Origin: Pseudomonadota bacterium
Lineage (GTDB): Bacteria > Myxococcota_A > Polyangia > Haliangiales > Haliangiaceae
Reading direction: 5' to 3'
DNA: 64,000 nucleotides
Assembly: GCA_022360315.1 (NCBI GenBank)
Contig: JAKSDA010000027.1
Span: 1-64,000, forward strand
The position numbers and the translations under genes are program-made. The notes below the pieces were generated by a model. It saw only the letters and a program-made list of their open reading frames with translations, was not told the origin of the DNA and searched no databases. The first letter of the stretch is position 1. Each line of letters begins with the position of its first letter. This document shows positions 9,400 through 23,936 of this stretch, piece by piece.

Positions 9400-12300
9400 A
9401 TGACTGCCACAGATGCCAAAACCGCACTCAAGAAAGCGTATTTGGAGCTCAGCAATCGGCGCAGCGAGATCGAAAAACTCGAGCGCGAGAGGAGCGAACC
9501 CATTGCCATCGTCGGGGTCGGCTGTCGATTTCCCGGCGGCGCCGACAGCCCCGCGGCGTTCTGGCAGCTACTTCAGCAGGCCACCTGTGCAGTAACCGAG
9601 ATTCCGGGCGAACGCTGGAATGCAGGCGAATTTTTCGATCCCGATCCGGCCACGCCCGGCAAGATGATCACACGTCACGGCGCCTTTATCGACCGCGCCT
9701 ATGACTTTGACGCCGACTTTTTTGGCATATCGCCGCGCGAAGCCCGCCACCTCGATCCTCAGCAGCGTCTGCTCTTGGAAGTGAGCTGGGAGGCGTTGGA
9801 AAATGCCAACTTGCCCGCCGATCGCTACTACCGACAGCCCGTCGGGGTATTTGTCGGTATTACCTGCTTTGATCGCGCCATCTTGTGCGGCAAACGGACC
9901 GAAAACTTCGACCGCCATTCCGGCACTGGTAGTGCGCTCAACATGGCGGCTGGCCGCCTGTCCTATTTTTTTGGTTTCACCGGTCCGTCCATGGCTGTGG
10001 ATACCGCATGCTCCTCGTCGCTGGTGTGCCTGCACCAGGCCTGCCGCAGTTTGCGGTCTCGCGAGTGTGACGTGGCTCTTGCTGGCGGAGTACACCTCAT
10101 ACTCTCGCCCGAGGTCATGGTCAGTTTTTCGCAAGCGCGCATGCTCTCGCCCGATGGTCGGAGCAAGACGTTTGCCGCATCAGCCGATGGCTACGGCCGC
10201 GGCGAGGGCTGCGCTGTGGTAATTCTCAAGCGCCTGTCCGATGCGCTGCAATCCGGCGACGCGATCGCCGCCGTGATCAAGGGCTCCGCGGTCAACCAGG
10301 ACGGCCCCAGTGCAGGATTGACGGTTCCCAATGGTCAATCCCAGGAAGCCGTCATGACTCGAGCCCTGGCCGACGCTGGCGTGGAGCCAGGTGATGTCGA
10401 TTATGTCGAGACCCACGGCACCGGGACTCCGCTCGGCGATCCCATCGAAGTCACGTCACTCGGCAATGTTTTTTCACCACATCGCGATTCCCGACGTCCA
10501 CTGATGATCGGCTCAGTCAAGACCAACATCGGACACCTCGAATCAGCGGCTGGCATTGCCGGTCTTGTCAAAGTCGTACTGTCGTTGCAGAACCAGACCA
10601 TTCCGGCCCATTTGCATTTCAGCCAGCCCAGCCCGCACATTCCCTGGGACACCCTGCCGCTGCGCGTGCCGACGCAAAACGAACCCTGGCGCCGAGGCCC
10701 AAAAAAACGCATCGCCGGAATCTCGTCGTTTGGATTCAGCGGCACCAACGCCCATCTCATCGTCGAGGAGCCACCGCTCGCGGGCCAGCTCGACCAGCCA
10801 GACGTGGCTCCGCTGTCGCCCTGCGTTCTGCCTCTCTCGGCCAAATCCGACCGAGCACTCGACGAGCTCGCCCGGCGATATCGGGATCATGTACACGACC
10901 ATCCCGACCTGTCCCCGGCAGCTCTCTGCCATCGGGCCAGCACGGGCCGGTCTCATTTTTCCCATCGATTGGCAATCATTGCTGATTCACGTGAACAACT
11001 GGCCCGAGAGCTGGACGGACAATGCAATGTGGCCCGGGCTGATAATGGCGATTCGACTGGCAAACTCGGTGCGGCCGGGCTCAGCGGCCCGCGTGGTCGC
11101 ACCGGCGCATACCGGGGCACAGCACCTGACAGCCAACCTCCGCAGATCGCATTTCTCTTTACCGGTCAAGGATCGCAATACCCAGCCATGGGCAGCGAGC
11201 TATACCGGCACGAACCCGTGTTTCGCGACACCCTGGATCGCTGTGACGACGTCCTGCGCGACCATCTCGAGCCGTCGCTCTTGCAAGTCCTGTTTTCGTC
11301 GGACCCGGCGTCATCGCCCATTCACGATACCCGCTACACTCAGCCAGCCCTGTTTGCAGTGGAATACGCCCTCGCACGTCTGTGGATGACGTGGGGCATT
11401 CAACCCGCGGCCCTGTTGGGGCACAGTGTCGGCGAATACGTTGCAGCGTGCCTTGCCGGCGTGTTCAGCCTCGACGACGGGCTCAGATTGGTCGCTGCGC
11501 GCGGTGCGCTCATGTCCTCGCTGCCCGGGCGCGGTGGCGAGGCAGGAGCGATGCTCTCGGTCGCCATGGGCGAGGACCGAGCGGCCTCATTGCTCGCCAG
11601 CTTTGACCAGCTCGCCATCGCCGCAGTGAACAGCCCCGATCAAGTGGTCCTGTCCGGCCCACGCGACCAGATCGACGCAGCTGCAGCTGAATTGTCAGAG
11701 CAGGGCGTCCGGGTCAAATCTCTGCAGACATCGGCCGCCTTTCATTCTCCTCTCATGCGCCCCATCCTGGACGAGTTTGAATCCGTAGCTGCAACCGTGG
11801 CCTACTCTCCGCCCAGGATACGCCTGATCTGCAACATCAGCGGAACCTCGGTGGGATCGGAAATCGCCACGGCCGACTATTGGCGTCGCCATATCACGGC
11901 CAGCGTTCGATTTGCCGACAGCGTCCGTGAACTCTTGTCGCTGGGTCTATGGCATTTTTTGGAAATCGGCCCCAAACCCACCCTGCTGCCTCTGGTGGCC
12001 GCCAACTCGACCGATATCAAATCTCACCGTTTTCCCAGTCTGCGCCCGGGACAGCCCGATCGAGCTTCCCTGTACAGGAGTCTCGGTGCCCTGTATAGCG
12101 CAGGTGCCGACATCGACTGGACAGGCGTTACCCGGGGCGAATTCGCCCAGGTGTCGCTGCCAAACTATCCGTTTCAGCGCTCGACGCTGCGACTCCCCCA
12201 TATGCACGATGCGAAGTCCAGCAATCCGGATCGCAGCCCGGAATCACGCCGTCAGCCCGGCTACTACCGTCTGGATTGGACAGCGATCTGTCCGCCGACT

Positions 12301-15300
12301 CCAGCCGAGGACACGCCTCGTAACTGGCTCGTAGTCACTCCACGGGGCCGAATCGGGCGACGACACCAGCTGGCAGAAACACTGTCCCGGCGCGGCCACA
12401 GCTGCGACATGGCGTGGATCGAATCCGACGCTTCACAGCCCCGCAACAGCGAGAACATTGCGCGCCTTGTACGCGACACCCCCGGCCCGGCAATCATCCT
12501 CTTTGTACCGAGCCAGGGTGCGATGGCGAGCGGGCACGTATCGGACGACCCGTCGACCGCAAGCGCATTGCACGAAGCCAGTGTCCAGTCCTGCATGAGC
12601 TTGTTGCATATACTGCGCGCGACTGGCGCATCGTCGATTCCCGCCGCGGTCTACCTGGTCACCGAGGGCGCGGTTGTCATCGACGGCCCGACCGTCCCCA
12701 ACGGGTCATATGGGCTGTCGGAACTGTCCCGCGCACCGGTGTTGGGCCTTGCCAGGTCGGCTCTGCTGGAGTTTCCGCACCATTTCTCCGGTACCATCGA
12801 TCTGCCGCCGGACCCGGACGAATCGGCGTTACAGGCTCTCATCGAATACGTGACTGCCCGGTCGATCAGTGCCCGGCACGGGGACGATTTTGTCGCCTTG
12901 CGCGACGACCAGTGGTGGGGTCTGCGCCTGGCTGCGTACCAGCCGCCCGATCTGGCTTCCACGTGCCTGTCGGCCGAGGCCACCTATCTGATCACCGGTG
13001 GACTCGGTGTACTCGGCCTGCGCACCGCCGGCCGCTTGATCGCCCGGGGCGCCCGCCATCTGGTCCTGACCAGCCACCGATCCGAGCTGTCCACGCGGGC
13101 GAAAACTGCGCTTGAAGAAATGGACAGACAAGGAGCCACGGTTCGCGTCGTGCCCGCCGACGTGACCAGTCCAGCCGATATGGCCCGACTGACCCAGACC
13201 ATCGCCGACCAGTGTCCGCCTCTGCGCGGCGTTGTACACGCCGCGGGTGTTTCCGGTCTTCAAAACGCGGCCGAGTTGACCGAATCACAACTGGCTGCGG
13301 TATTGCGACCCAAAGTAGCGGGATCCTGGCTCCTGCACTGTCATAGCCTGAACTGGCAACTGGATTTCTTTATCTGTTATTCATCGGTGGCGTCGATGTG
13401 GGGATCCAAGGGGCAGACACATTACGCGGCGGCCAATCATTTTTTGGACATGCTCGCCCACTACCGGCGCCAGCGCGGATTGCCCGCAGTCACCATCAAC
13501 TGGGGGCCGTGGACCGGGGGCGGCATGACCGGCCCCGAGGCAGAACAGCTTTTGAGCCGCCTCGGCATCCCTTCGCTGTCGCCCGAATCGGCCCTGAATG
13601 CTCTCGATCCGCTGTTACAACCAGAGCAGTGCGGGTCCGATGCTGCATTGACTACCAGCGCGGCGGTTGCCATTGCAACGATCGACTGGCCGGTATTCCG
13701 CCAGTCCTACGAATTGCACGGACCCCGGTCGATCCTGGCCGATTTCGCGTTGCCGCGGACCGAGCTCGATGAGACCGCGTCCGGCCAGGCCGCCAGTGCG
13801 CCGGTCTTGCGCCAGTTGCAAAAAGGCCCGGAAAACGAGCGGCAAGAACAACTCACTACCTATCTGCAAAACGTGGTTGCCGCCATCCTCGGACGCGATT
13901 CTCTGCCCTCGGTCGACCGCGGCCTCATGGATATGGGAATGGATTCACTGATGGCGCTGGAACTGCGCGACCGACTGCAGCGCGACCTCGGTTGTACAGT
14001 CCCTGCCACCACGGCATTCGATTACCCCACCATTGCTGCCCTGAGCCGGCATCTCGGCCATGACGTGATCGACCTGGCCACAGTGCAGGACAATGCGCCG
14101 AATCAAGAAAATACTCCTGCCATGCAGTCGCTCTCTCGGTCCGCTCCCAACGTCGTGCCGATTGGCCTCTTTGGCGCGGGCCAGCGGCGTGACCGGGTAC
14201 CAGAACCCGCGACAGAATCGGCTTTGAAGGCCGGCCAGCCCGAGCCCATCGCCATTATCGGCATGTCCTGCCGCTTTCCCGGCGGAGTCGACAGCCCGGT
14301 CGCGTTTTGGAGCCTGCTCGAGAGCGGCGTTGACGCCATCACCGAGGTTCCCCCAGCGCGCTGGAACATCGACGAATACTACGACCCCAACCCGGATGCG
14401 CCGGGCAAAATGTATTGCCGCCACGGCGGATTTGTCGACGGGATCGATCTCTTCGAACCGAAATTCTTTCATATTTCGCCCCGCGAAGCCGCAAGCATGG
14501 ATCCGCAGCAGCGCCTGCTCCTGGAAGTGACCTGGGAGGCACTGGAACACGCCGGTAAATCCAACCAGGTCAGGGGTTCGTCGACCGGCGTGTTTGTCGG
14601 CATGACGACCAGCGACTATGCTCATCAATTCACCCGGGCATGCGGCGCCGATGGCATTGACGGGTATTTTTTCACCGGCAATCCCCTCAATGGAGCTGCT
14701 GGCCGCTTGTCGTACGTTCTCGGCTTGCACGGACCCAGCATGACGGTCGACACCGCCTGTTCTTCCTCTCTCGTGGCCACGCATCTGGCCGTACAGAGCT
14801 TGCGAAATCGCGAATGTGATATGGCCTTGACCGGCGGGGTCAACCTCATTCTGTCGCCCGATACCTCGATCGCAGTGTCGAGAACCCGCGCCCTGGCTCC
14901 CGACGGTCGCTGCAAAACCTTCGACGCTGCAGCCAACGGTTTCGTTCGCGGCGAGGGATGCGGTGTCGTGGTACTCAAACGCCATGGTGATGCAGTCCGC
15001 GACGGCGATGCCATTCTCGCCATAATCCGCGCGTCCGCGGTCAATCAGGATGGGGCCAGCAGTGGCTTCACCGTACCGAATGGAGCAGCACAACGCGATC
15101 TCTTTCGCCGGGCCTTCGACTCCATCGACTTGCGACCCGCCGACGTCGACTACATCGAGGCCCACGGAACCGGCACCGAACTCGGCGACCCCATCGAAGT
15201 GAGCTCCATTGCCGATATCTTCGCCGACAATCGCCCATCCTCGCGCTCCCTGCTGATCGGTTCGGTCAAGACCAATATCGGGCACCTCGAAGCAGCGGCC

Positions 15301-18300
15301 GGCATCGCCGGCTTGATCAAAGTCGTACTCGCGCTGCAGCACCGCGAAATCCCCCCTCATCTCCATTTCAACAAGCCCAGCCCCCACATCCCTTGGCACT
15401 CCTACCCCATCGCGGTCCCCGTGCGTCCCACTGCGTGGACAGCCACGAACAAGCCGCGAGTGGCCTGTGTCGACGGCTTTGGTGCCAGCGGAACCAACGC
15501 TCATATCGTCGTGCAGGAAGCTCCCGAACGGCACTCCGACACCACCGCGTGGTCCGGCCCTCAGGTTCTCGCTTTATCCGCTAAATCATCACAGGCGCTG
15601 ACCGAGATGATGGAACGTTTTTCCGATCATCTCCTCACTCATCCCGACCTCGATTGGCATGCAGTCTGCCATGCAGTCAACACCGGACGGGCACAGTTTC
15701 CCCATCGCCAGGCCGTGATCGCCACGTCGGGGCGAGAAGCCGGGCAAAAACTGGCTGCTCTGAGCCGCCGCCCGGTCAGCCCGGCAGGCAGTTCTCCCGC
15801 CGACGAAGCGACTTCCCGATCGGCCGGCCATGCCGCCAAAATCGCCTTCTTGTTTACTGGCCAGGGATCGCAATACCCAATGATGGGTCACCGCTGGTAC
15901 CGCAGCAACGCGCGGTTTCGGGCTGCCATCGACCAGTGTGAGCAGATTCTGCGTCCATTGCTCGATAAGCCACTCACCACCGTACTCTTTCCCGACGACA
16001 GCAGCTCCGCGGGAGCAGGCCAGCGCGACGATATTCACGACACCCTTTACACTCAGCCGGCGCTCTTTGCCTTCGAATACGCCCTCGCCGAGTGGTGGCA
16101 ATCGATCGGCATAACACCGCACGCAGTCCTTGGCCATAGCATTGGCGAATATGCCGCGGCCTGCGTTGCCGGTGCGGTCGGCCTCGACGACGCGCTGCAC
16201 CTGGTTGCTGAGCGGGCCCGTCTAATGCACGCACTGTCAGTTCGCGGCAAAATGGCCGCAGTCTTGGCCAACCCGGACCATTTCGACGACCGGTTTCAGG
16301 CCGGCTTTGAGACCACTTCCGAAGGCAACCCGGCAGATGCCTTTCAGGATCACATCGCTGCCATTGTCCGTCGCCACGCCGACCAGGTATCGATCGCTGC
16401 GATCAACGGTCCCGATACAATCGTCATCTCAGGGCTCGAACCGGGGTTTACCCAGGTGCTCACCGCGATCGAGCAAAGCGGCGCGTGCGCCACTCTCCTC
16501 CGCGTGTCGCACGCCTTCCATTCGCCTGCGATCGATCCCATGCTGGATTCGTTCGAACGGAAAGCCCGCACCATTTCCCCCCAAACCGCTCGTATTCCGC
16601 TGATTTCCAACGTGACCGGCGAGGTTTTGCACAGTCCTCTTGATGGCCAGTACTGGCGGCGTCACTGCCGTGCTCCGGTCCAGTTTGCCCGGGGCATGCA
16701 AACTCTGCTCGACAAGGGCTACCGCCTGTTTCTGGAAGTGGGACCACGTCCCGTCTTGTCCCGCCTGGGAAAGAACATCGTCGGCAAACGCCACGGGAAA
16801 CCACGGGGCCCAGCTGACGACCCTTGCCCGGCATTTGTCCATACTCTGGCGACCGGACGCGACGACCGCGGCGAACTCGTGCACAGTCTGGCAGCCCTGT
16901 ACCGACAGGGCGCGGCGATCGACTGGCAAGCGTATCACGGCCCCGGTCCCGATTCTCGACCCTGGTTGCCGACCTATCCATTTCAGCGAAGACGCTGCTG
17001 GTTCGAGGAGAAAGACACGACCATGCAACATCCCGCACCTGATACAGATCGATCATCGAACTCTGCGCGGCCGAGTCCGGGCGAAAACGCCAGTGATGAT
17101 ACAAATCCGCACAGCGCCAATCGTGCCGAAAACGCCAATCATGACGGGGCTGCGGGGGCCGGGCGCAGAGAGCGAATCAGCGCCACTATCCGCGACCAAA
17201 TCGCCGCTCTCCTGCAAGCCGAGCCAGCGGATATCGAAATCGGCGCTCCTTTCCTCGAAATGGGTGCCGACTCCATTGTCATGATGGAGGCCATTCAGCG
17301 CATCCAATCCCAATTCGGCATAAAACTGGCGATTCGCCAGCTTTTCGAGACTCTGACCAATATCGAACAACTGTCCGAGTATCTGGACACCCATCTGGTA
17401 CCCGATTGCCCATGGGCCCTGGCCGATACAAACCGCGGCCAGCAGACGGGCAAACCCGATGAGATACCGGGCCGCACCGAGATCTCAGCGCATGCGCAAG
17501 AGGTGCCAGGACCAGCAGCGCCCGAAGCGCCCGAAGCGCCCGGACCAGGGGCAATCGGCAACTCCGCGCCGGTTGCACTCCGAACGCCCTCTGATCGGCC
17601 CATTTCGACGCCGAGTTCCGACCTGGAACGGGTCATTGTCGAACAGAACCGGACCATGGCTCGGATCATGAGCCAGCAGCTGGACCTGCTGGGCAACGCA
17701 AAAAGACTACCGGCAGTTGCTCAAACGACCGACACTGCGCAAACAACCCCAAAAGAACCCGAACCCGAGCCCCCACGCCCCGACGCCACCTCGACGGCCG
17801 GTAGTGGACAACGCAAACTCGACAACTCATCGGCTCTGACCACTGCGCCCATGCCCTGGGGCAATCCGGCCGAGATCCGTGCACGCGGCCTCACTGCGCG
17901 ACAGACCAAACATCTCGAAGCTCTCATCGAGCGCTACGTCGCGCGGACCCGCCGGTCCAAACAACTGGCTTCACAATCTCGTGCGTACCTGGCCGACAGT
18001 CGCGCAGCAGTGGGTTTTCGCTTTTCCACCAAAGAAATGCTCTATCCCATTTCCGGCGCACGCACCCACGGCTCTCGCATGTGGGACGTGGATGGCAACC
18101 AATACGTCGATTTCACCATGGGTTTTGGCGTGCACCTCTTTGGCCACTGCCCGGATTTTATAACCAGCGCGATCAATGAAGAGCTGGTCAATAGTCTGGA
18201 ACTTGGCGCCCGTTCTCCGCTGGTCGGAGAGGTGGCTGCACTTTTGACCGAGCTGACCGGCCACGAGCGTGTGGTCTTCACCAATACGGGCACCGAGGCG

Positions 18301-21300
18301 GTCATGACCGCCATTCGGTTGGCCCGCGCGGCGACCGGTCGGGATAAACTCGTCGTGTTTGGCAATTCGTACCACGGTCATTCCGATGGAACCCTGGTAC
18401 GGTCGGGTAGCGGAGATAGAAACGCGCGGAATGCGGTGCCCGCAACGGCGGGAATCCCCCAGGGGGTGGCCGACAACGCTCTTTGCCTCCAGTACTGCGA
18501 CCAGACTTCTCTCGACCACATTGAGAAACACGCCCCTGACATCGCAGTGGTCCTGGTCGAACCCGTACAAAGCCGCAATCTCAGCCTCGACCCACGCGAC
18601 TTCTTGCACCAGCTTCGCGCACTGACCCGGCGCTGCGGCATCGTGCTCTTGTTCGACGAAATGATCACCGGTTTTCGACTGCATCCCGGCGGTGCCCAGG
18701 CCCATTTCGGAGTCCAGGCCGATCTGGCCACGTATGGTAAGATCATCGGCGGAGGACTGCCAATCGGCGCGGTTGCTGGCGACGCGGTCTATCTAGATCA
18801 CATCGATGGCGGCCCGTGGAGCTACGGTGACGCATCATATCCCACCGCCGAGCGAACCGCATTTGGCGGCACCTTCTGCCAAAATCCGCTGTCCATGGCC
18901 GCGGCCAGGGCGGTACTCACCGAGATCAAGGCACAAGGCCCGGCCCTGCACGAACAGCTCGATCGGCATACCACGGAGCTGGCCGCGAGACTGAACGACT
19001 TCTTTGCCAACGCCGATGTTCCCATCCGCGTCATTCATCGCGGTTCTCTCTTTCGATTTGACTTCACGAGCAATTTAGAACTCTTCTTTTATCATCTCAT
19101 CGAAAAAGGTATCTATATTTGGGAATGGCGCTCCTGTTTTCTTTCCACCGCGCACAGCCCTGACGACCTCGAAACCCTGGTTGCAGCGGTCAAAGAAAGC
19201 GTCGCCGAACTGCAGACCGGCGGGTTCTTGTCGCCAGACCGAGCGCTGCCGACGTCCGTATCAGCCAGTTCGAGATCTATATCCTCTTGTGGTCCACCCG
19301 AGTCTTTCGAGTACCCGTTAACTCCAGCCCAAAAACAGCTCTGGCTCCTCGCCCACATCGACCGGACTGGTCTCGTTGCATACAACGTCGCCACCCTGAT
19401 ACGACTGCGCGGCGATCTCGATGTGAGTGGCGTTGCTCACGCAGTTCAGCAGGTGGTGCATCGTCACGAAAACTTGCGAGCAGTCATCGATGGACAGCGC
19501 GACGTACAGCGAGTCGTCAAGGACTACCGAGTGGACGTGCCACTACTCGATTTGACCCTGGCTGGCGAACCCACACTGGAAGCGTGGTACGAGGCCGAGA
19601 TCAACCGGCCATTCGATCTCGAGCGCGGTCCGCTATTTCGCGCCCACCTGGTCAGGGTCGCAAGCGATCATCACATTCTGGCCCTCTTTGCCCATCACAT
19701 CGTGGTAGATGGTTGGACCATGGCGCTTCTGATCAGTGAGATCGGCCTGGCCTATGCAGCCTTCTCTGTCGGCAAGCCAGCTGAGTTCGGCCCGGCAATG
19801 CAGTTCCGAGAATACGTCGAGTTGCGCCAGCAACAGGCACAGAGCGCGGAATGGGCCAAGCACGCCTCGTACTGGCGCCGTCTTTTCGCCGACGGCGTTC
19901 CGGTGTGTCACCTGCCCACCCACCGCACACGCCCACCGCTGAAGACCTATACCGGACAGCGCATCTCGTCGCGCATTGCTGGTGAGACCGCCGCAGCTCT
20001 TCGCTCGATCGGCACGAACAGCGGCTGCACCGTGTTCATGACCCTGTTTGCTGCATACGCCGCCATGCTGCACCGCCTGACTGGCCGCCCCGATATTGTG
20101 GTCGGCGTTCCCACTGCAGGACGGCCTTTCGAGGGCAGTGTGGCCTTGGCCGGCTATTGTACTCATCTACTGCCCATTCGAAGCCAACTCGACAGTGGTA
20201 GCCGCTTCGACGAGTTCCTCGTCGCCAGTAGAAAACGCCTGCTCGACGCCTACGATCACGATGACTATCCCTTTGCCGAACTGCTCGATCAAATCAATCG
20301 AGCCGATCAAATCCACAAACTCCATATCGAGCGAGATCCGAGTAGAAATATTCTGGTCGACGTCCTGTTCAATCTGGAGCCGTTGGCTGCTGTGCCGGCT
20401 CTTCCCGGCCTGCGCGCCGAACTGGTCTCGGCTCCGGTCCCCTTCACTGCCTTCGATTTTAGCTGCCATGTCACCGACACCGGCAACGAGCTGATCGTCG
20501 ACTGCGACTACAATAGCGATGTATTCGACCGCGATACAGCGAGCCGATTTGTCGACGCCTATTGTGCACTCGTTGGCGGTGTGGCCGGCGATTTCCGCAC
20601 ACCAGTGGTCGAGCTCCCGCTCATGGGCGCAGAAACCCGGCAACACGTCCTGACCTCTGCGCAATCAGCACCGGTGCCGCTGTCCCGCACCTTGCTGCAT
20701 CGCCTGTTCGAGAACCAAGTTGCTCGGACCCCACACGCAGACGCTGTCATCGCCGGCGAGCCACGCGCCAATACAGACCGCGACAACGACCCGGCAGGAG
20801 CCAGCACACCAGTCCGACTCTGTTACAGCGAGCTCAACCGGCGGGCCAATCAACTGGCTCATGGGTTGATCGCACGAGGCGTGGGCGCAGAAGTTCGGGT
20901 CGGCATTCGCACCGATCGAACACCCGATATGGTGATCTGGATCCTCGCGGTGCTCAAAGCGGGTGGTGCGTATGTTCCCATTGATCCGGCGTATCCGGCC
21001 GAACGACAGGCGTTCATCCTGCGCGACTCACAGGCCCACTTGCTGCTGACTCCGACCGGATGGAGTGACGACATGGCAGAGATGTCTGTCCCGGTGTTTT
21101 GTCCCGATGATAATCACGAATATCTGTCCAGCTTGCCCGACCACAATCCGGATCACGCGATGAGCGAGCACCAGCTGGCTTATCTCATCTATACCTCGGG
21201 CTCTACCGGTATTCCCAAGGGAGTGGCCATCGAACACCACGCCGCTGCGACCATGGTGCAATGGGCCCATCGTACCTTCGATTCCGAGCAATTGGCTGGA

Positions 21301-23904
21301 GTCCTGGCCAGCACGTCGATCTGCTTTGACCTTTCGGTCTACGAACTATTCGTCCCGTTGACCTCGGGGGGAAAGGTCATCCTTGCCGCGCACGCGCTTC
21401 GCCTTCCCGAACTCGCGATCACCGGCGAGATCACTCTGATCAACACAGTTCCTTCAGCCATGGCAGAATTGGTCAGAGATGCGGCGATCCCCACCTCGGT
21501 GAACACCATCAATCTGGCCGGCGAGCCCCTTCCAGCCTCTCTGGTACGACAGCTCTACCGCCTGCCCCATGTCCGGGCTGTCTATAACCTGTACGGCCCT
21601 TCTGAAGACACCACCTATTCAACGTTTGTCAAGATCCAGCGCGGTGGTGAACGTCCGGTCACCATCGGTCGTCCCATCACCCATACCTCTGCCTATATTC
21701 TGGATAGCAACCTGCAGCTCGTTCCCCCCGGTATTCCTGGCGAGCTTTACTTGAGCGGTGATGGACTGGCGCGCGGTTATTTGCGGCGCCCGGCAGCGAC
21801 CGCCGATCGTTTCATTCCCAATCCGTTTGCCGCCCATAACGGCAGCCGTGATGGCGGCAATACCCGCGACCATCGTCTCTACCGGACTGGCGACTGGGTG
21901 CGTTTGTGTAGCGATGGCACGGGTGAGATCGAGTATATGGGTCGCATCGACCATCAGGTCAAGATCCGCGGTTTTCGCGTCGAACCCGATGAGATCCGAT
22001 CTGTTCTCAGCCAGGTTGCCCATCTCAACGATTCGGTGGTCGTACCTCACGACCACAACACCCGACTGATCGCGTACATCGTCCCTGAGCCCGAACACGT
22101 GCTGAGCAAGGCCGAACTCCGCAGTTTTCTGGCCAGCAAAGTGCCCGGCTATATGGTACCGACTGATTTCGTGTTCCTGCCCGAATTGCCGCGCACGCCC
22201 AATGGCAAGATCGACCGCGACGCCCTGCCCGATCCCGATCAACAAAGTGCTCCATTCGACAACAACGTCGAGCGCACCCTGGCAGCTATTTGGGAACGAG
22301 TACTCGACCGCAAACCGATCGGTCCAACCAGCCATTTTTTCGACCTGGGAGGACATTCGCTGACTGCTGTGCGGCTGATCTCTCGTATCCGTCAGGAGCT
22401 CGGTGTCAAGGTCGAGATCCAGGCCATTTTCACCAATCCCACGTTGCGCGACCTGGCCAACCTGATCGCCTCTGCCGCGCATCAAGAGCTCGAGCCCATC
22501 CTGCCGGCCGGTTCACAACCATTGTACCCGGTTTCTCCTCTGCAGATGCAGTTCTGGATCGCCGATCAGCTGTCCGAGGGTGGAAACTGTACACCTGCCT
22601 CGTTCACCATCGAAGGGCAACTCGACCGTGCCATTGCCAGGCGCACGTTCGAGCTTCTGCTCGAGCGACACGAAATTCTGCGGACACATTTCGTCGAAGT
22701 AGACGGTCGGCCCCGACAAAAAATAGTACCGGCCGAGCGAGCCAAGCTCGCCTTCGAGGTCTGCGACGTCCAGCATCTCAGCCCGGCCCAGGCTGAGAAA
22801 TTCACCGACCAGATCGAAGGAGAAATCGCCGCACAGCGCATGGATCTGACCACTGGCCCCCTGTTCAAGGTCACCCTGGTCCGCCAGGCAAACGACCGCT
22901 CGGTGGTAGTCTGCGCAATGCACCACATCATTACCGACGGCTGGTCAGCACTGGTATTGCTCGATGAATTCAAACAGATCTATCAGTCCTGCTCACTGGC
23001 TCGGGCAAATCCTCTCCCGCCTTTATCCATTCAATACAAAGATTATGCTGTCTGGCTCGACCGCCTCTTGCAGCGCCCAGCCAACAGATATCTCAAACAA
23101 TACTGGATGACCCAGCTGGCTCCGCCGCTAGCTCAGACCAGGGTAGCTGCCGATTTCTCCCCATCCACGACAGCGGGTTTTCGAGGACAGACCATGCAAT
23201 TTGCAATTTCTCCCCATAGCCTGCGCCGGATTCGCGCCGCCGGTCAACGATGCGGGGCGACCCTGTTCATGACTGTGCTGGCCTGTATCAAAGCACTGCT
23301 CTATCGCTTTACCGGGACCCGGGATGTGATCGTCGGCTCGCCGGTAGCCGGACGACTGCGGCCCGAGCTGGAGAACCAGATCGGGCCGTACCTGAATATC
23401 CTGCCGCTGAGAGACTCAGTATCCGGAAAAGATACCTTTGCCCAGTTGCTTCGGCGGGTCCGGGAAACCACCCTGAACGCCTACACCCATGAGATCTATC
23501 CCTTTCGATCGATGATAGCGGATCTCGATCTCGACCGGAGCACGTGGTCGAATCCGCTCTTCGATGTCGGTTTTACTCTACAAAGCCAATACGATGTTCC
23601 GATCGGGAATCCTGACCACGATCTCGCCATAAACGAGCGGGCGTCGGTCTCTGTCGAATTCCACAACCCCGAGGCCCGCACCGATCTCTGGTTCCTCGGA
23701 CGGGAACAAGACAGCGGTTTGTCGTTCACTCTGGTCTACAATGCAAACCTCTTCGAGAAAAACTCGGTCGAGGATATCGCAGCTGCATTATCTCGCATCA
23801 TCGATCTGGTCGGAGTCGAGCCCTCCACGCGACTCGAGGATCTCGTGCTGGATGCAGAGCCACAACCACGGCCCGAAACGATCACCATCGATCTCGGAAT
23901 TTGA
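9400..23904 (+). CDS. PKS-NRPS hybrid: KS-AT-KR-ACP-KS-AT-ACP-AMT-C-A-PCP-C
   Basis: This 4834-residue megasynthase opens with a charged, docking-like helix (1-30). Module 2: KS (Cys204), AT (Ser676; AAFH at 779-782 instead of HAFH), KR (GGLGVLG near 1198, Tyr1342, no LDD motif, so A-type-like), ACP (Ser1516). Module 3: KS (Cys1787), AT (Ser2247, malonyl-type HAFH 2371-2374), ACP (Ser2625). A class III PLP aminotransferase (~2835-3265, Lys3114 in YGKIIGGG) converts the beta-keto to a beta-amino group, as in mycosubtilin-type systems. NRPS part: C (HHIVVDG, 3432), A (SGSTG near 3933), PCP (Ser4320), C (HHIITDG, 4508). The A-domain pocket reads by eye D-L-Y-N-N-A-L-T-Y-K, probably a small residue such as Ala (tentative). 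The protein ends in a C domain plus a short tail, ITIDLGI. No reductive domain is present in module 3, as expected before amination. Confidence 0.93.
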   Translation: MTATDAKTALKKAYLELSNRRSEIEKLERERSEPIAIVGVGCRFPGGADSPAAFWQLLQQATCAVTEIPGERWNAGEFFDPDPATPGKMITRHGAFIDRAYDFDADFFGISPREARHLDPQQRLLLEVSWEALENANLPADRYYRQPVGVFVGITCFDRAILCGKRTENFDRHSGTGSALNMAAGRLSYFFGFTGPSMAVDTACSSSLVCLHQACRSLRSRECDVALAGGVHLILSPEVMVSFSQARMLSPDGRSKTFAASADGYGRGEGCAVVILKRLSDALQSGDAIAAVIKGSAVNQDGPSAGLTVPNGQSQEAVMTRALADAGVEPGDVDYVETHGTGTPLGDPIEVTSLGNVFSPHRDSRRPLMIGSVKTNIGHLESAAGIAGLVKVVLSLQNQTIPAHLHFSQPSPHIPWDTLPLRVPTQNEPWRRGPKKRIAGISSFGFSGTNAHLIVEEPPLAGQLDQPDVAPLSPCVLPLSAKSDRALDELARRYRDHVHDHPDLSPAALCHRASTGRSHFSHRLAIIADSREQLARELDGQCNVARADNGDSTGKLGAAGLSGPRGRTGAYRGTAPDSQPPQIAFLFTGQGSQYPAMGSELYRHEPVFRDTLDRCDDVLRDHLEPSLLQVLFSSDPASSPIHDTRYTQPALFAVEYALARLWMTWGIQPAALLGHSVGEYVAACLAGVFSLDDGLRLVAARGALMSSLPGRGGEAGAMLSVAMGEDRAASLLASFDQLAIAAVNSPDQVVLSGPRDQIDAAAAELSEQGVRVKSLQTSAAFHSPLMRPILDEFESVAATVAYSPPRIRLICNISGTSVGSEIATADYWRRHITASVRFADSVRELLSLGLWHFLEIGPKPTLLPLVAANSTDIKSHRFPSLRPGQPDRASLYRSLGALYSAGADIDWTGVTRGEFAQVSLPNYPFQRSTLRLPHMHDAKSSNPDRSPESRRQPGYYRLDWTAICPPTPAEDTPRNWLVVTPRGRIGRRHQLAETLSRRGHSCDMAWIESDASQPRNSENIARLVRDTPGPAIILFVPSQGAMASGHVSDDPSTASALHEASVQSCMSLLHILRATGASSIPAAVYLVTEGAVVIDGPTVPNGSYGLSELSRAPVLGLARSALLEFPHHFSGTIDLPPDPDESALQALIEYVTARSISARHGDDFVALRDDQWWGLRLAAYQPPDLASTCLSAEATYLITGGLGVLGLRTAGRLIARGARHLVLTSHRSELSTRAKTALEEMDRQGATVRVVPADVTSPADMARLTQTIADQCPPLRGVVHAAGVSGLQNAAELTESQLAAVLRPKVAGSWLLHCHSLNWQLDFFICYSSVASMWGSKGQTHYAAANHFLDMLAHYRRQRGLPAVTINWGPWTGGGMTGPEAEQLLSRLGIPSLSPESALNALDPLLQPEQCGSDAALTTSAAVAIATIDWPVFRQSYELHGPRSILADFALPRTELDETASGQAASAPVLRQLQKGPENERQEQLTTYLQNVVAAILGRDSLPSVDRGLMDMGMDSLMALELRDRLQRDLGCTVPATTAFDYPTIAALSRHLGHDVIDLATVQDNAPNQENTPAMQSLSRSAPNVVPIGLFGAGQRRDRVPEPATESALKAGQPEPIAIIGMSCRFPGGVDSPVAFWSLLESGVDAITEVPPARWNIDEYYDPNPDAPGKMYCRHGGFVDGIDLFEPKFFHISPREAASMDPQQRLLLEVTWEALEHAGKSNQVRGSSTGVFVGMTTSDYAHQFTRACGADGIDGYFFTGNPLNGAAGRLSYVLGLHGPSMTVDTACSSSLVATHLAVQSLRNRECDMALTGGVNLILSPDTSIAVSRTRALAPDGRCKTFDAAANGFVRGEGCGVVVLKRHGDAVRDGDAILAIIRASAVNQDGASSGFTVPNGAAQRDLFRRAFDSIDLRPADVDYIEAHGTGTELGDPIEVSSIADIFADNRPSSRSLLIGSVKTNIGHLEAAAGIAGLIKVVLALQHREIPPHLHFNKPSPHIPWHSYPIAVPVRPTAWTATNKPRVACVDGFGASGTNAHIVVQEAPERHSDTTAWSGPQVLALSAKSSQALTEMMERFSDHLLTHPDLDWHAVCHAVNTGRAQFPHRQAVIATSGREAGQKLAALSRRPVSPAGSSPADEATSRSAGHAAKIAFLFTGQGSQYPMMGHRWYRSNARFRAAIDQCEQILRPLLDKPLTTVLFPDDSSSAGAGQRDDIHDTLYTQPALFAFEYALAEWWQSIGITPHAVLGHSIGEYAAACVAGAVGLDDALHLVAERARLMHALSVRGKMAAVLANPDHFDDRFQAGFETTSEGNPADAFQDHIAAIVRRHADQVSIAAINGPDTIVISGLEPGFTQVLTAIEQSGACATLLRVSHAFHSPAIDPMLDSFERKARTISPQTARIPLISNVTGEVLHSPLDGQYWRRHCRAPVQFARGMQTLLDKGYRLFLEVGPRPVLSRLGKNIVGKRHGKPRGPADDPCPAFVHTLATGRDDRGELVHSLAALYRQGAAIDWQAYHGPGPDSRPWLPTYPFQRRRCWFEEKDTTMQHPAPDTDRSSNSARPSPGENASDDTNPHSANRAENANHDGAAGAGRRERISATIRDQIAALLQAEPADIEIGAPFLEMGADSIVMMEAIQRIQSQFGIKLAIRQLFETLTNIEQLSEYLDTHLVPDCPWALADTNRGQQTGKPDEIPGRTEISAHAQEVPGPAAPEAPEAPGPGAIGNSAPVALRTPSDRPISTPSSDLERVIVEQNRTMARIMSQQLDLLGNAKRLPAVAQTTDTAQTTPKEPEPEPPRPDATSTAGSGQRKLDNSSALTTAPMPWGNPAEIRARGLTARQTKHLEALIERYVARTRRSKQLASQSRAYLADSRAAVGFRFSTKEMLYPISGARTHGSRMWDVDGNQYVDFTMGFGVHLFGHCPDFITSAINEELVNSLELGARSPLVGEVAALLTELTGHERVVFTNTGTEAVMTAIRLARAATGRDKLVVFGNSYHGHSDGTLVRSGSGDRNARNAVPATAGIPQGVADNALCLQYCDQTSLDHIEKHAPDIAVVLVEPVQSRNLSLDPRDFLHQLRALTRRCGIVLLFDEMITGFRLHPGGAQAHFGVQADLATYGKIIGGGLPIGAVAGDAVYLDHIDGGPWSYGDASYPTAERTAFGGTFCQNPLSMAAARAVLTEIKAQGPALHEQLDRHTTELAARLNDFFANADVPIRVIHRGSLFRFDFTSNLELFFYHLIEKGIYIWEWRSCFLSTAHSPDDLETLVAAVKESVAELQTGGFLSPDRALPTSVSASSRSISSCGPPESFEYPLTPAQKQLWLLAHIDRTGLVAYNVATLIRLRGDLDVSGVAHAVQQVVHRHENLRAVIDGQRDVQRVVKDYRVDVPLLDLTLAGEPTLEAWYEAEINRPFDLERGPLFRAHLVRVASDHHILALFAHHIVVDGWTMALLISEIGLAYAAFSVGKPAEFGPAMQFREYVELRQQQAQSAEWAKHASYWRRLFADGVPVCHLPTHRTRPPLKTYTGQRISSRIAGETAAALRSIGTNSGCTVFMTLFAAYAAMLHRLTGRPDIVVGVPTAGRPFEGSVALAGYCTHLLPIRSQLDSGSRFDEFLVASRKRLLDAYDHDDYPFAELLDQINRADQIHKLHIERDPSRNILVDVLFNLEPLAAVPALPGLRAELVSAPVPFTAFDFSCHVTDTGNELIVDCDYNSDVFDRDTASRFVDAYCALVGGVAGDFRTPVVELPLMGAETRQHVLTSAQSAPVPLSRTLLHRLFENQVARTPHADAVIAGEPRANTDRDNDPAGASTPVRLCYSELNRRANQLAHGLIARGVGAEVRVGIRTDRTPDMVIWILAVLKAGGAYVPIDPAYPAERQAFILRDSQAHLLLTPTGWSDDMAEMSVPVFCPDDNHEYLSSLPDHNPDHAMSEHQLAYLIYTSGSTGIPKGVAIEHHAAATMVQWAHRTFDSEQLAGVLASTSICFDLSVYELFVPLTSGGKVILAAHALRLPELAITGEITLINTVPSAMAELVRDAAIPTSVNTINLAGEPLPASLVRQLYRLPHVRAVYNLYGPSEDTTYSTFVKIQRGGERPVTIGRPITHTSAYILDSNLQLVPPGIPGELYLSGDGLARGYLRRPAATADRFIPNPFAAHNGSRDGGNTRDHRLYRTGDWVRLCSDGTGEIEYMGRIDHQVKIRGFRVEPDEIRSVLSQVAHLNDSVVVPHDHNTRLIAYIVPEPEHVLSKAELRSFLASKVPGYMVPTDFVFLPELPRTPNGKIDRDALPDPDQQSAPFDNNVERTLAAIWERVLDRKPIGPTSHFFDLGGHSLTAVRLISRIRQELGVKVEIQAIFTNPTLRDLANLIASAAHQELEPILPAGSQPLYPVSPLQMQFWIADQLSEGGNCTPASFTIEGQLDRAIARRTFELLLERHEILRTHFVEVDGRPRQKIVPAERAKLAFEVCDVQHLSPAQAEKFTDQIEGEIAAQRMDLTTGPLFKVTLVRQANDRSVVVCAMHHIITDGWSALVLLDEFKQIYQSCSLARANPLPPLSIQYKDYAVWLDRLLQRPANRYLKQYWMTQLAPPLAQTRVAADFSPSTTAGFRGQTMQFAISPHSLRRIRAAGQRCGATLFMTVLACIKALLYRFTGTRDVIVGSPVAGRLRPELENQIGPYLNILPLRDSVSGKDTFAQLLRRVRETTLNAYTHEIYPFRSMIADLDLDRSTWSNPLFDVGFTLQSQYDVPIGNPDHDLAINERASVSVEFHNPEARTDLWFLGREQDSGLSFTLVYNANLFEKNSVEDIAAALSRIIDLVGVEPSTRLEDLVLDAEPQPRPETITIDLGI

Positions 23905-23936
23905 AGGATTGCAAACCAGTTTCAACCGGGGCGCCC

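Noticed and set aside
23901..23936. TTG at 23901 as start of the first CmlA-type gene
   Set aside because: It gives a 12-residue extension not present in the paralogue; the ATG at 23937 aligns the two proteins.
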